Source of the DNA: Poriferisodalis sp022821985
GTDB taxonomy: Bacteria; Actinomycetota; Acidimicrobiia; Acidimicrobiales; Poriferisodalaceae
DNA: 64,000 nucleotides
NCBI RefSeq assembly: GCF_965219595.1
Contig: NZ_OZ244781.1
Location: 558,001 to 622,000 of the forward strand
Direction: 5' to 3'
A model generated the notes under the pieces. That model saw only the letters and a list, made by a program, of their open reading frames with translations, was not told where the DNA came from and did no database searches. Shown here one piece after another: positions 28,832 to 37,633 of the stretch. The translations under genes and the position numbers were made by a program. Each line of letters opens with the position of its first letter. Positions within the stretch are counted from its first letter, which is position 1.

Positions 28832-29902
28832 ATGGCGAATGCTCAACTGAGATCGGCGCTGCTCACACCTGAGGCCGCGGCGCTGCTGCCGGCCGACGAT
28901 GCTGCGCCCCGATGCGCCGCCCATGCCGCTGCGATCGGCGCCGATCCCGGCGGCACTGCAATTGCAGCCAACGCCGTGGCGCTGGTGGAGGCACCGCTGC
29001 CGTGGCCGAAGCCGGTCTTCGCGAGCGGCCTGCTCGCAGGCCTCTCGTCGATGATGGATCTTCAGGTGGGTCCGACCCGGGTGCTGGCCGTGGCGCCGGC
29101 GGGCGGGCACGACCAGCGCAACGGCACCCCCAGCAGGGTTCCTGCGGTGCTGCACTGGCGCTCGGGCGCGGGCACGCAGTCGGCCCGCTTCGAAGCCGAC
29201 GGCGCCGAGGGACTCCACGAGCTCTTTGCCCACCTTCGAGAGCAGTCTCCCGCTGAACCGGCGCCGCAGAGCACCCGGTTCGCCTCGCTCGGCTGCGCCG
29301 AGAACGAACAGGCCGTGCTGATCTGCACCCAAGGCAGCCATGACGTGTGCTGCGGCAGCGAGGGCACACGCCTCGCGGCCGACTTCGAAGCGGTGCTGCG
29401 CGCCTACCGGGATGCGGATGTCGACGAGCCCTACGTCGGTGCGCCGACCGCAGGCGGGCGGGTCGCCGTGTACCGCGTCAGCCACACCGGAGGCCACCGC
29501 TTCGCCCCGACGGCGATGACGCTGCCCGACGGCCGCATGTGGGCCGGCATCGAGGCAGGCGAGATCGCCGCGATTCTGGACCAGACCGCCGATGCATCCG
29601 CCATTGCAGCGCGCTGCCGGGGCTGGTGGGGCGCCGCGACCGGGCCGGCGCAGGTGGGCGAAAGGGCCGTGTTCGCCGAGGTGGGATGGCCGCTCGAAGC
29701 CATGAGTCGCGAGGTGCGCTTGCGGCGCAACGCCGACGCTTGGGAAGTCGACGTGGCGGCAGCCGAGGCAGGGCGAGCTTGGACCGTGACCGTGCGAGAG
29801 AAGCGGACCGTGCCGACCATTGCATGCCGTGCATCGGGGGGACTGCCCGCCAAGCCCGCGACAGAATTCACCGTCACCGATATCTGGGAGACATCGACAT
29901 GA
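28832..29902 (+). CDS. Suc_Fer-like (sucrase/ferredoxin-like) family protein
   Basis: 356 residues. The C-terminal part matches the sucrase/ferredoxin-like family, a thioredoxin-fold group related to 2Fe-2S ferredoxins. It has CTQGSHDVCC (Cys165, Cys173, Cys174) and SHTGGHRFAPTAMTLPDGRMWA-type sequence with His218 and His222, likely the metal or cluster ligands. The N-terminal ~140 residues are poorly conserved and Ala-rich. Family members in actinobacteria have no firmly established reaction; a redox role is inference. The stop overlaps the CaiB start (ATGA), so translation is probably coupled. Confidence 0.8.
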   Translation: MANAQLRSALLTPEAAALLPADDAAPRCAAHAAAIGADPGGTAIAANAVALVEAPLPWPKPVFASGLLAGLSSMMDLQVGPTRVLAVAPAGGHDQRNGTPSRVPAVLHWRSGAGTQSARFEADGAEGLHELFAHLREQSPAEPAPQSTRFASLGCAENEQAVLICTQGSHDVCCGSEGTRLAADFEAVLRAYRDADVDEPYVGAPTAGGRVAVYRVSHTGGHRFAPTAMTLPDGRMWAGIEAGEIAAILDQTADASAIAARCRGWWGAATGPAQVGERAVFAEVGWPLEAMSREVRLRRNADAWEVDVAAAEAGRAWTVTVREKRTVPTIACRASGGLPAKPATEFTVTDIWETST

Positions 29903-31245
29903 CATCACCGCTGGAGGGCATCCGCGTCGTCGAGTTCGCCAATTTCGCTGCCGCGCCGTCGGCCGTGGCGATCATGGCCGACCTCGGGGCGGAGGTGATC
30001 AAGGTGGAAGCCATCGGCGGCGACCCGATTCGCGGGCTGATGAAGCAGGCCAAGATGCCCGAGGGTGCACACAACCCCGACGTGGCCTTCCAGTTCATCA
30101 ACCGCGGCAAGCAATCGATCCAGCTCAATCTGGAAGACCCCGACGGCTCAGCGATTGCGCGACGCCTGGTGGCGGCCTCCGATGTCGTAGTCATGAACCT
30201 GCTGCCCGAGCGCCGTGATCGCTTCGGGTTGAGCACCGACGACCTGCTGGCGCTGAAGCCCGATTTGGTGATCGGCGTGCTGTCGGGCTACGGCGAAGTG
30301 GGAGACGAGATCGACCGGCCGGGCTACGACGTGACGGCCTTCTTCTCGCGATCAGGCTTGTACGGCGCCTCGACACCTCCGGGAGGCGCCCCGCCGCACG
30401 CCCGGCCAGGCCAAGGCGACCACACCACGAGCCTGGCCTTCTTCGGCGCGATCATGGCCGGGCTGCGGGCCCGGGATGTGACCGGCGAGGGACAGATCGT
30501 GGAGTCCTCGCTGCTGCGGACGGCGACATGGACCATCGCCATCGACATGGCCACTTCGCTGGTGGACGGTCGCCCCAACTCCGAGCGTCCTCGCGAGAGC
30601 GGCCTGTCGCCCATGCTCGAAGCCTTCGAGTGCGCGGACGGGCGCTGGCTGCACTTCACAATGCCCGACACCGGCGACGCGTGGGAGCGCTTCTGCAAGG
30701 CCATCGAGCGCGAGGACCTGCTGTCCAACCCCGACTACCAGACCGGACGGCAGCGCTTTCGGGCCATGCGCGCACTGCTTGCCGACATCGACGACACCCT
30801 CAAGTCGCAGCCGTCCGAATACTGGATGCCTCGGCTGGATGAGCACCGCTGCATCTGGGCGCCGATCAACGACACGGCGCAGGCAGCGCAGGATCCGCAG
30901 GTGCGCGCAACCGGCGCCTTCGAGACCATCCACCACCCCGAGGCCGGCGACTTCGAGACCATCGCCGCCCCGTTCCGCATGCACAACTCCCCCGACGTGG
31001 GCGTGCGCGGCCCCGCGCCACGAGCCGGTGAGCACACCGCCGCCCTGCTGGGCGACCTGCTCGGCCTCGACGAGAGCGAGATCGCCGACCTGGCCGAACG
31101 CGGCGTCATCGCGTCCGACTCGGCATCGCCGGGTCTTCACCGCACGCCGCTGCCGAGATGGGGCACCGCAGGCGATCAAGTGCTCGTCGACCCTGCCGAC
31201 AAAGAGGCGCTCGGCGACGCTCTCGACGCCGACGGCCAGAAGTGA
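29899..31245 (+). CDS. CaiB/BaiF family (class III) CoA-transferase
   Basis: 448 residues, full length for the family. The N-terminus LEGIRVVEFANFAAAPSA and the segment MADLGAEVIKVE are hallmarks. Asp174 in PGQGDHTTSLAFFGAI aligns with the catalytic aspartate of formyl-CoA transferase, which carries the acyl-anhydride and CoA intermediates. GEGQIVESSLLRT follows as usual. Substrate cannot be read from sequence; relatives move CoA between dicarboxylates, carnitine, bile acids or aromatic acids. The start is fixed by ATGA overlap with the upstream gene, and its own stop overlaps the shikimate kinase start (GTGA). Confidence 0.92.
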   Translation: MTSPLEGIRVVEFANFAAAPSAVAIMADLGAEVIKVEAIGGDPIRGLMKQAKMPEGAHNPDVAFQFINRGKQSIQLNLEDPDGSAIARRLVAASDVVVMNLLPERRDRFGLSTDDLLALKPDLVIGVLSGYGEVGDEIDRPGYDVTAFFSRSGLYGASTPPGGAPPHARPGQGDHTTSLAFFGAIMAGLRARDVTGEGQIVESSLLRTATWTIAIDMATSLVDGRPNSERPRESGLSPMLEAFECADGRWLHFTMPDTGDAWERFCKAIEREDLLSNPDYQTGRQRFRAMRALLADIDDTLKSQPSEYWMPRLDEHRCIWAPINDTAQAAQDPQVRATGAFETIHHPEAGDFETIAAPFRMHNSPDVGVRGPAPRAGEHTAALLGDLLGLDESEIADLAERGVIASDSASPGLHRTPLPRWGTAGDQVLVDPADKEALGDALDADGQK

Positions 31246-31790
31246 TCTGCCCCGATGTGAACGGCCCTGTGACTCGCTCCGTCGATCCCAACGTGGTGCT
31301 GACGGGGTTCATGGGCTCGGGCAAGACCACCGTGGGCCGACTGATCGCGGACGATCTTGGCCGAACGTTCGTGGACACCGACGATGTCATCGAGCAGCGG
31401 CACGGCCCGATCGATGCCATCTTTGCCGAGCGCGGCGAAGACGCCTTCCGTTCCATCGAGCAAGCAGTAGCGGCACAGGTCGCCCGGGGGAGACGTCAGG
31501 TGATCGCTACCGGCGGCCGGATGCTGCTCGACGCGGCAAACGCCGATGCGCTGGCGGCGACGGGCCGGGTCTTCTGCCTCGCCGCCGATGCTGACGAGAT
31601 CATCCGCCGCCTGAGGGCCGATGTCGACGGCCCGGTGCGGCCGCTGCTCGCGGGCGACGATCCGGCTGCCGCAGTTGATCGCCTCCTGAACGAACGGGCA
31701 GCCAGCTACGGGCAGTTCGAACAGGTCCACACGGCGGGCCGCTCGCCGCAGGACATCGCGGCAGACATCATCGAGCGACTCAGAGCTTGA
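31242..31790 (+). CDS. aroK: Shikimate kinase
   Basis: 182 residues from the GTG that overlaps the CoA-transferase stop; GTG codons at 31,257 and 31,269 are alternatives. It should phosphorylate shikimate with ATP in chorismate synthesis. The P-loop GFMGSGKTTVGR, the metal- and substrate-binding DTDDVIEQRHG, the FRSIEQAV helix, ATGGRMLLD (family GGG region, here GGR) and lid sequence RPLLAGDD are all present in order. Unusually, it lies downstream of a CoA-transferase rather than next to aroB or aroC, and translational coupling with that gene is likely. A related P-loop small-molecule kinase remains a minor alternative. Confidence 0.82.
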   Translation: MICPDVNGPVTRSVDPNVVLTGFMGSGKTTVGRLIADDLGRTFVDTDDVIEQRHGPIDAIFAERGEDAFRSIEQAVAAQVARGRRQVIATGGRMLLDAANADALAATGRVFCLAADADEIIRRLRADVDGPVRPLLAGDDPAAAVDRLLNERAASYGQFEQVHTAGRSPQDIAADIIERLRA

Positions 31791-31814
31791 TCGGCGCGCA
31801 TTGCCGAAGCCGAC

Positions 31815-33074
31815 TCAGGCTTCCCAGAGCATCTTGACCGGCATCGCGTACAGGCCGGGTGCTGCTTGTTGGACGCGATCGCCGTTGTGCAGGAGGACCC
31901 CGCAGGCGAAGCTGTCGCCCGCAGCGTCCTTCAGGCGTCGCAGCCCGGTGAAATCTCGGGGGTGCGCCGTGGCCCGCGACTTGACTTCGATGCCGACGAC
32001 GGCGCCCGGCGAGCGGTCGAGTACGAAGTCGACTTCTGCGCCGCTCTTGTCGCGGTAGTGGCTGACGGTGGTCAGGTCACTGCTGAGCGCAACGGCCTTG
32101 GCGAGTTCCCCGTAGACAAAGCTCTCCAGCAGAGGGCCGAGCCGTTGCCGGTCGCTGGCGATGCTCGCGGCATCTACGCCTTGCAGTGCTGCGAGCAGGC
32201 CGGAATCGAGAAACTGGAGCTTCGGTGCCTTCACCAGGCGCTTCAGGTCGCTGCGATGCCAAGCGCGCACCCTGCGAATCAGGAACATGTGCTCAAGCAG
32301 CACGAGCCAGCGGTCGACGGTCTTACCGTCTACGCCGAGACGCGTGCCGAGTGCGGACATGTTGAGCAGTCCGCCGGCTGCGACGGCTGCGTGGGCGATC
32401 AGGCGAGGCAGCTCGTCGCGTTTGGCGACTTGGGCGATGTCGCGGACATCGTGCTCGGCGACCACGCGCGCATAGTTGCGCAGCCATGACCGTCGCCTGG
32501 CAGGAGCGGCGCGCGTCAGCGCCTCGGGGAAGCCGCCGCGCTCCACTCGCTCTACGAGGTCGTCGGTGGGTCCGGCAGCAGGCAGGCCCGCGAAGTCACT
32601 CGCGAATGCACGATCGATGAACGAGGACGGCTGTGTGCCGGCGATCTCGGCTTGTGAGAAGGGCAACAGCTCGACCGTTTCGACGCGCCCGGCCAAGGAG
32701 TCTGGCGACATTGAACCTGCGAACAGGTCGACCGAACCGGTGATGAGGAGCTGCCCGGGGCGCGGGTTTTCGTCGACAATCCGCTTCAACTCCAAGATCA
32801 GACTCGGCGCTCGCTGAATTTCGTCGATTACTGCTCGCTGCAAACCGCTGGTGAATCCCCTCGGGTCCTCTTGGGCGAACTGTCTCGACTGCTCGTCATC
32901 GAGGGTGACGAACTGCCGGCCATCGCCGCCGGCGATACGGCGGGCGAGCGTCGTCTTGCCCGATTGGCGCGGCCCGACAATGGCGACAATGCGAGTGTCG
33001 GCCAAAGCCGCGCGCACCTGCGGCTCGGCGTGTCGAGCGATGAGCGCTCCGCTCTGCATGGTCTGATCCGGCAT
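31815..33074 (-). CDS. DUF4143-type AAA (AAA_14) ATPase, first copy
   Basis: 419 residues. Walker A GPRQSGKTTLAR (~34-45), Walker B AVIDEIQRAP, sensor-like LLITGSVDLF, then LPFSQAEI and a C-terminal DUF4143 domain with VERGGFPEAL, LQFLDSGLLAALQG and a PD-(D/E)XK-like strand HYRDKSGAEVDFVLD...VGIEVKS. Such proteins are common and often laterally moved; their role is not settled. I start at ATG 33,074 because the longer ATG at 33,110 lies inside a set of palindromic boxes that look regulatory. An ATG at 33,062 is also possible. Convergent with shikimate kinase, 24 bases apart. Confidence 0.88.
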   Translation of the reverse strand: MPDQTMQSGALIARHAEPQVRAALADTRIVAIVGPRQSGKTTLARRIAGGDGRQFVTLDDEQSRQFAQEDPRGFTSGLQRAVIDEIQRAPSLILELKRIVDENPRPGQLLITGSVDLFAGSMSPDSLAGRVETVELLPFSQAEIAGTQPSSFIDRAFASDFAGLPAAGPTDDLVERVERGGFPEALTRAAPARRRSWLRNYARVVAEHDVRDIAQVAKRDELPRLIAHAAVAAGGLLNMSALGTRLGVDGKTVDRWLVLLEHMFLIRRVRAWHRSDLKRLVKAPKLQFLDSGLLAALQGVDAASIASDRQRLGPLLESFVYGELAKAVALSSDLTTVSHYRDKSGAEVDFVLDRSPGAVVGIEVKSRATAHPRDFTGLRRLKDAAGDSFACGVLLHNGDRVQQAAPGLYAMPVKMLWEA

Positions 33075-33087
33075 GAAGCTCTGTCTA

Positions 33088-33140
33088 ATTCGGAATGCAC
33101 GCCTGGCCAATTCGGAATGCGCACCGGGCTGATTCGGAAT
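33088..33140. promoter_or_regulatory. Three ATTCGGAAT boxes at exact 22-bp period
   Basis: ATTCGGAAT occurs at 33,088, 33,110 and 33,132. Each is a palindrome around one central base (ATTC-G-GAAT), and the 22-bp step places them on about the same DNA face. They sit just upstream of the first DUF4143 ATPase, as expected of an operator array. Confidence 0.6.
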
Positions 33141-33238
33141 CTAGCGACCGCTCACAGCCGACACAAACCACCGACAGCCCGCCGTTCAGATTGCGCCAGG
33201 GCCGCGAGTCGCTGCGCCAAGAGGCGCAGGGCGCGGCG

Positions 33239-34837
33239 TTACGACGTAGCCGCCTCGATCGCGGGGCCTTGGGGCGGCAGGCCGATCGGGAAGGCGTCCC
33301 GGACAGCGGCGTCGACCGCAGGGCTGATATGCGACGGCCAGTGGCTCTCGAGCGTGGCCACCACATGGTCGTGGGCCACATCGTGCGCGGCCCGACTGCC
33401 CGCCTCGGTCCAGTCCTCGGGAGTGTCCCGGTTGGACACCAGCGGGTAGAGGTACTCGGTTTCCATGAGCTCGAGCGTCTGCGGCGAGCCCAGAAAGTGG
33501 CCCGGCCCGGCGATGACTTCGCCGATGAGCTCTGCCGACAACGTGTCGGCGTTCACCTCGATGCCGCGCACGGTGCGGTTGATGGCGCCGAGCATGTCGT
33601 TGTCGATTACCAGCGCCTCGTACGAGCACGCCAGCAGGCTCGCCAGCATCCCCGCCGACTCATAGACGATGTTCGCTCCCGCATGGCCGGCCAGCCCGAC
33701 GTTCAGGCCCTTCTCATAGCCGGCTTGGGCGTCGTTCACCTTGGAATCCGTCATTCCGGCCGCCACGCCGGTGGGCAGCCCGAGCCAGTGGCCGACTTCG
33801 GCCGCTGCGGCGTTGAGAATTCCCTCCTCGCCCGATCCCCCGCTCATGGCACCCGTGCGCAGGTCCGACACGAACGGCCACAGGCCCAGCAGGCAGGGAT
33901 GGCCCGGCGACAGCAGGTTCACGAAGGTCAACCCCCCGAGGCACTCGGCCACCGCCTGCGCCAGAGCGCCAGCGAGCGCCGCAGGCGCAGTGGCGCCGGC
34001 CTGCAGCGCCGACAGCAGGTTGATGGGCATGCCGGTGCGCACCTGCGCGACGAGGCACCGCGCCGAGTCGTAGGCAAAGCGCAGCGGTGGCACGACGAAC
34101 GTGTTGTTGGCCGCGATGAAGGGGCGCTTCGCGAACTCGCCCTCGCCTCCCAGCACGAGGTCGAACATCTCGACCGACTCGTACACCCACTCCGGCTCGA
34201 ACCACGACGATCCGCCCGGCTTGGTGGTGCTGCACATCACTGCGTATGCAGTGGTCATGTCGAGGTCACGGGTCTCGACCATGTCGCGTGCCACCACCGT
34301 GCGCACGTAGAAGTGCAGGTTGTCGAGCGTGTCGACCAAGCGGCCGCAGTCGTACACGTCCTGCGCGAGCGAATCGCGGAACGTGCCGGTCTCGTGGTCG
34401 TACATCATCACCGCGGCGCCTGACGTGCCGAAATAGACGTGCTCGCCACCCACGTGCACCGATTGGTCGTCGTCGAAGCCGTGCCAGATCCACTCCTTGG
34501 CCGCCGTCTCGATGGCGCGTTCCACGACACCGCGAGGCAGGTGAATGCGTCCGTTGTCGTCGACCCACCCGCCCACAGGCGTCGCCGCCTCGACGAACTC
34601 GTCGAGGGGATCGCCCATGCCGACGTCTTCGAGCAGCCCGAGTGCGGTGTCGTACACCTGCTGCATGTCGCTCTCGGTCAGCGGTTTGAATCGACCCGCG
34701 GGCAGGCCGGGGCGAACTGGCCTGCGATCGCGCTCAGGTGCTGCTTCGCGGACGGCGATGCGGCCAGCCCGGCCGCCGCCGCGGCGGCGCCGGGGCGCCT
34801 CAGCAGTCTCGGGTGGCGGTGCAGCCGTGTCAGACAT
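33239..34837 (-). CDS. MttB family (trimethylamine/glycine-betaine type) methyltransferase, non-pyrrolysine
   Basis: 532 residues, somewhat longer than typical because of a basic, Pro-rich N-terminal ~45 residues. The body has the TIM-barrel MttB pattern: TSGAAVMMYDHETG, the DNLHFYVRTVVARD region, STTKPGGSSWFEPEWVYE, AGATAPAALAGALAQAVAE, HPCLLGLWPFVSDLRTGAMSGGSGE and GLPTGVAAGMTDSK. The frame runs through without an amber codon, so this is the non-pyrrolysine class, which includes glycine-betaine methyltransferases delivering methyl to a corrinoid protein. No corrinoid protein or activator is in the window. It lies last in a run with two dimethylglycine-dehydrogenase-like genes, which supports betaine or methylamine use. 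AGGAGG lies 13 bases before the ATG. Confidence 0.88.
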   Translation of the reverse strand: MSDTAAPPPETAEAPRRRRGGGRAGRIAVREAAPERDRRPVRPGLPAGRFKPLTESDMQQVYDTALGLLEDVGMGDPLDEFVEAATPVGGWVDDNGRIHLPRGVVERAIETAAKEWIWHGFDDDQSVHVGGEHVYFGTSGAAVMMYDHETGTFRDSLAQDVYDCGRLVDTLDNLHFYVRTVVARDMVETRDLDMTTAYAVMCSTTKPGGSSWFEPEWVYESVEMFDLVLGGEGEFAKRPFIAANNTFVVPPLRFAYDSARCLVAQVRTGMPINLLSALQAGATAPAALAGALAQAVAECLGGLTFVNLLSPGHPCLLGLWPFVSDLRTGAMSGGSGEEGILNAAAAEVGHWLGLPTGVAAGMTDSKVNDAQAGYEKGLNVGLAGHAGANIVYESAGMLASLLACSYEALVIDNDMLGAINRTVRGIEVNADTLSAELIGEVIAGPGHFLGSPQTLELMETEYLYPLVSNRDTPEDWTEAGSRAAHDVAHDHVVATLESHWPSHISPAVDAAVRDAFPIGLPPQGPAIEAATS

Positions 34838-34939
34838 CTCCTGCCGGCACCTCCTGGGGCAATCTGTGTTGTGAGTGGCGGTGTACGCCGGGTCCTTGTG
34901 GTTCAGGGGCAGAGATGCGACAGCGCAGCCATGTCGGGA

Positions 34940-37438
34940 TCAGGCGCGCAGCGCCGCATTGCGTGGGTCGTAGGCGGCCTCGGCAAGCACGGTCGCGGTG
35001 CGCCGCTCGCCGAGCAGATCCAGCTCGAAGCTGCTGCCGGGGGCTTCGAAGCGGGGATCGACGTAGACGAACGCGAGGCTGCGGCCCACCGAGTGACCCC
35101 AGGCGCCGCTCGTGCCGATGCCCATGGGCTCGTCGCTGCCGGGCGCGAACGCCGGCTCGTTGCCGCGCACGTCGTTGTCGCTCGCATCCACCTCGCAGTA
35201 GACGAGCACCATCGACAGCGGCTCGCCGCGTTCCTCGGCTTGGTGGCGGGCCACGGCCGCGTCGCGGCCGATGAATGGGCGGCTGTAGTCCACAAACCGG
35301 CCGAGCCGGGCTTCGACCGGCGTGATCTCGGTAGTGAGCTCGCTGCCCCACGCCTTGTACGCCTTCTCGATGCGCATGACGTTCATGGCGTAGCTGCCGA
35401 AGTGCACCAGGCCGTGGGGCTCGCCGGCTTCGGCGACCGCGTCGTACAGCCGTCCGAGCTCGTCCATCGGGCAGTGCAGCTCCCAGCCCAGTTCGCCGAC
35501 GTAGGACACCCGCAGCGCGATGACGGGCACGCCTGCCACCGAGATCTGCTGGGCAGTCAGCCAGCTGAATGCGTCGTTGCTGAGGTCGGCGTCGGTCACC
35601 GGTGACAGCACGTCACGTGCACGCGGGCCGGTCACCCCCAAGATGGCGGTGCTGTCGGTGGCGTCGCGCACACTCACCTGCTCGTCGGCCTCGACGTGAT
35701 CGCGCAGCCAGTCCAAGTCGTGGCTCTGGCCCATGATCGCGGAGGCCAGCCAGAACCGGTCCGGCGCCAGCCGTGCAATGGTCATCTCGCACTCGATGCC
35801 GCCCAGTTCGGTGAGCATGTGCGTCAGGCGGATGCCGCCGTCGCGCCCGGGCAGGCGGTTGGCTGACAGCCGGTCCAGCAGCGCACCGGCGTCGGGCCCG
35901 GTCACCTCGAACTTGGCGAAGGCGCTGAGGTCGGCCACTCCGACGCGCTCGCGAACGCCGCGCACCTCGGCGCCGACGATGTCATGCGCGTTGGAGCGAC
36001 GGAACGAGTGCGCTTCAGGCGTGCCGTCGGGCGAGAAGTACTGGGGGCGCTCCCACCCGTAGATCTCCTGCCACTGCGCTCCCAGCGCGTCAAAGCGGCC
36101 CCACAGCGGCGTGGTCTTGACCGGCCTGCCGGCGGCTCGTTGCTCGCCGGGCAGCCGCACTTGGTACATCTCGTGGTACTCGTCGAGCGCCTTCTCGAGG
36201 GCGAACTGCGACTTGGGGCCGGTGTGGTCGCCGAAACGGCGCGGATCCATGGCCCGCACGTTGATGTCGGTCTGCCCGTGAACCATCCACTGCGCCAGGA
36301 ACTTCCCGGCACCTGGGCCTTGGGTGATGCCGATGGATGCCCCGTTGCAGTGCCAGTAGTTGCGCACCCCCGGTGCGGGCCCCATGAGATAGCCCGAGTC
36401 GGGGGTGTGGGTGATCGGCCCGGACACAACTTGCTTGATGCCCGCGTCGGACAGCACGCCGATGCGCTGCTGAGCGAAGTCGAGGCATTCTTCGAGTACG
36501 TCGAGGTTCTCGCCGGGCAGGTGGAAGTGCAGGTCCCAGTCGATGCCGTCGACGCCGTAGGACCGGGAGCCGGACATCTCGTACGGCCCAATGAGCAGGC
36601 CGTCGATCTCCTGGCGGTAGTAGCACGAGGCGCGGGGATCGCGCACCACTGGCAGTTCGAAATCGAGGGCTTCGACTTCGGGCACGGTCTCGGTCACCAA
36701 GTACTGGTGGATAACCGACACGATCGGAACGTCGAGCCCGATCATGGCGCCGAGCTGGGGTGCGTAGTGCCCGGCGGCGTTCACGACGTGCTCGCAGTGG
36801 ATGGTGTCCTGCTCGTCGCGGCCGTTCGAACCGTTGCGACGGCGGGCCGGATCGGCACCGCCGCGCACGATCGTGACATCCCAGCTGCCGTCGGCGCGCT
36901 GGGACATGCCGGTCACGAGCGTGTGGCGCATGATCCGGCAGCCGAGGTCGCGGGCACCCTTGGCCATGGCGTTCGTGCAGCTAGACGGATCGGTCCAGCC
37001 GTCATGGGGTGTGTAGAAACCGAGTCGCACGTCGTCGAGATCGGTCAGCAGCGGGTGCCGTTCGGCAATCTCAGCAGGCCCGATCAGGTGCGACTCCACG
37101 CCGATCTGGGTGAGCATGGCGTGGACGTAGTGGTGCCAGTCGGCCTCGTCGGCCGTGCGCGCCAGCCGGATGGCGCCGCAGCCGTGCCAGCCCGCTGACA
37201 GTCCTGTCTCGGCTTCGAGGCGCGGGTAGAGCGCCACCGCCTCCTGGTGCACCTTGGCCATGTTGAGATCGCCGATGAAGTTCGGGATCAGGCCGGCCGC
37301 GTGCCAGGTGGACCCAGAGGTCAGCTCGCCTTTCTCGACCAGGATCGTGTCGGTCCAGCCTTCGTGCGCGAGGGCATACAGCAGGCCGGCCCCCATCGCG
37401 CCGCCGCCGATGATGACGCATTGCGCTTGTTCAGGCAT
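34940..37438 (-). CDS. Dimethylglycine/sarcosine dehydrogenase-like flavoprotein with GcvT domain (copy 1)
   Basis: 832 residues. The FAD-binding DAO domain starts CVIIGGGAMGAG. His46 in TSGSTWHAAGL matches the histidine that binds FAD covalently in dimethylglycine dehydrogenase. The middle domain is followed from about residue 420 by GcvT and GcvT C-terminal domains (VGVADLSAFAKFEVTGPDA, SYVGELGWELHCP, YKAWGSELTTEITPVEA), which in the family take the oxidised methyl group to tetrahydrofolate. Likely reaction: oxidative N-demethylation of dimethylglycine, sarcosine or a related amine. It lies between a second paralogue and the MttB gene on the same strand; exact substrate unknown. Confidence 0.9.
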   Translation of the reverse strand: MPEQAQCVIIGGGAMGAGLLYALAHEGWTDTILVEKGELTSGSTWHAAGLIPNFIGDLNMAKVHQEAVALYPRLEAETGLSAGWHGCGAIRLARTADEADWHHYVHAMLTQIGVESHLIGPAEIAERHPLLTDLDDVRLGFYTPHDGWTDPSSCTNAMAKGARDLGCRIMRHTLVTGMSQRADGSWDVTIVRGGADPARRRNGSNGRDEQDTIHCEHVVNAAGHYAPQLGAMIGLDVPIVSVIHQYLVTETVPEVEALDFELPVVRDPRASCYYRQEIDGLLIGPYEMSGSRSYGVDGIDWDLHFHLPGENLDVLEECLDFAQQRIGVLSDAGIKQVVSGPITHTPDSGYLMGPAPGVRNYWHCNGASIGITQGPGAGKFLAQWMVHGQTDINVRAMDPRRFGDHTGPKSQFALEKALDEYHEMYQVRLPGEQRAAGRPVKTTPLWGRFDALGAQWQEIYGWERPQYFSPDGTPEAHSFRRSNAHDIVGAEVRGVRERVGVADLSAFAKFEVTGPDAGALLDRLSANRLPGRDGGIRLTHMLTELGGIECEMTIARLAPDRFWLASAIMGQSHDLDWLRDHVEADEQVSVRDATDSTAILGVTGPRARDVLSPVTDADLSNDAFSWLTAQQISVAGVPVIALRVSYVGELGWELHCPMDELGRLYDAVAEAGEPHGLVHFGSYAMNVMRIEKAYKAWGSELTTEITPVEARLGRFVDYSRPFIGRDAAVARHQAEERGEPLSMVLVYCEVDASDNDVRGNEPAFAPGSDEPMGIGTSGAWGHSVGRSLAFVYVDPRFEAPGSSFELDLLGERRTATVLAEAAYDPRNAALRA

Positions 37439-37501
37439 GCTCAGCGATGCCGGGCCTGCTCAGACATACACAGGTCCCCATTTGTCCAGGCCAAAGGTGA
37501 G

Positions 37502-37519
37502 CCGAACCCCCCGGTTCGG
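37502..37519. other. Stem-loop between the two dehydrogenase genes
   Basis: CCGAACCCCCCGGTTCGG forms a 7-bp perfect stem with a 4-base loop, 64-81 bases upstream of the copy 1 start, in the 195-bp gap. No T-run follows on the minus strand, so partial termination, mRNA processing or attenuation are all possible. Confidence 0.4.
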
Positions 37520-37633
37520 GCCCCGTGGCATGCCGACGTGGTGCGCGCAAATTACCACCGCTCCGCGCACCACTGCGCGCATCTTGACGCTCTTGAATAT
37601 GCAATCCGAAAGTTCGGGTTGCAGATCGCAGGA

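Noticed and set aside
33239..34837. Pyrrolysine-containing MttB
   Set aside because: No in-frame amber codon occurs; the frame is continuous to a TAA stop.
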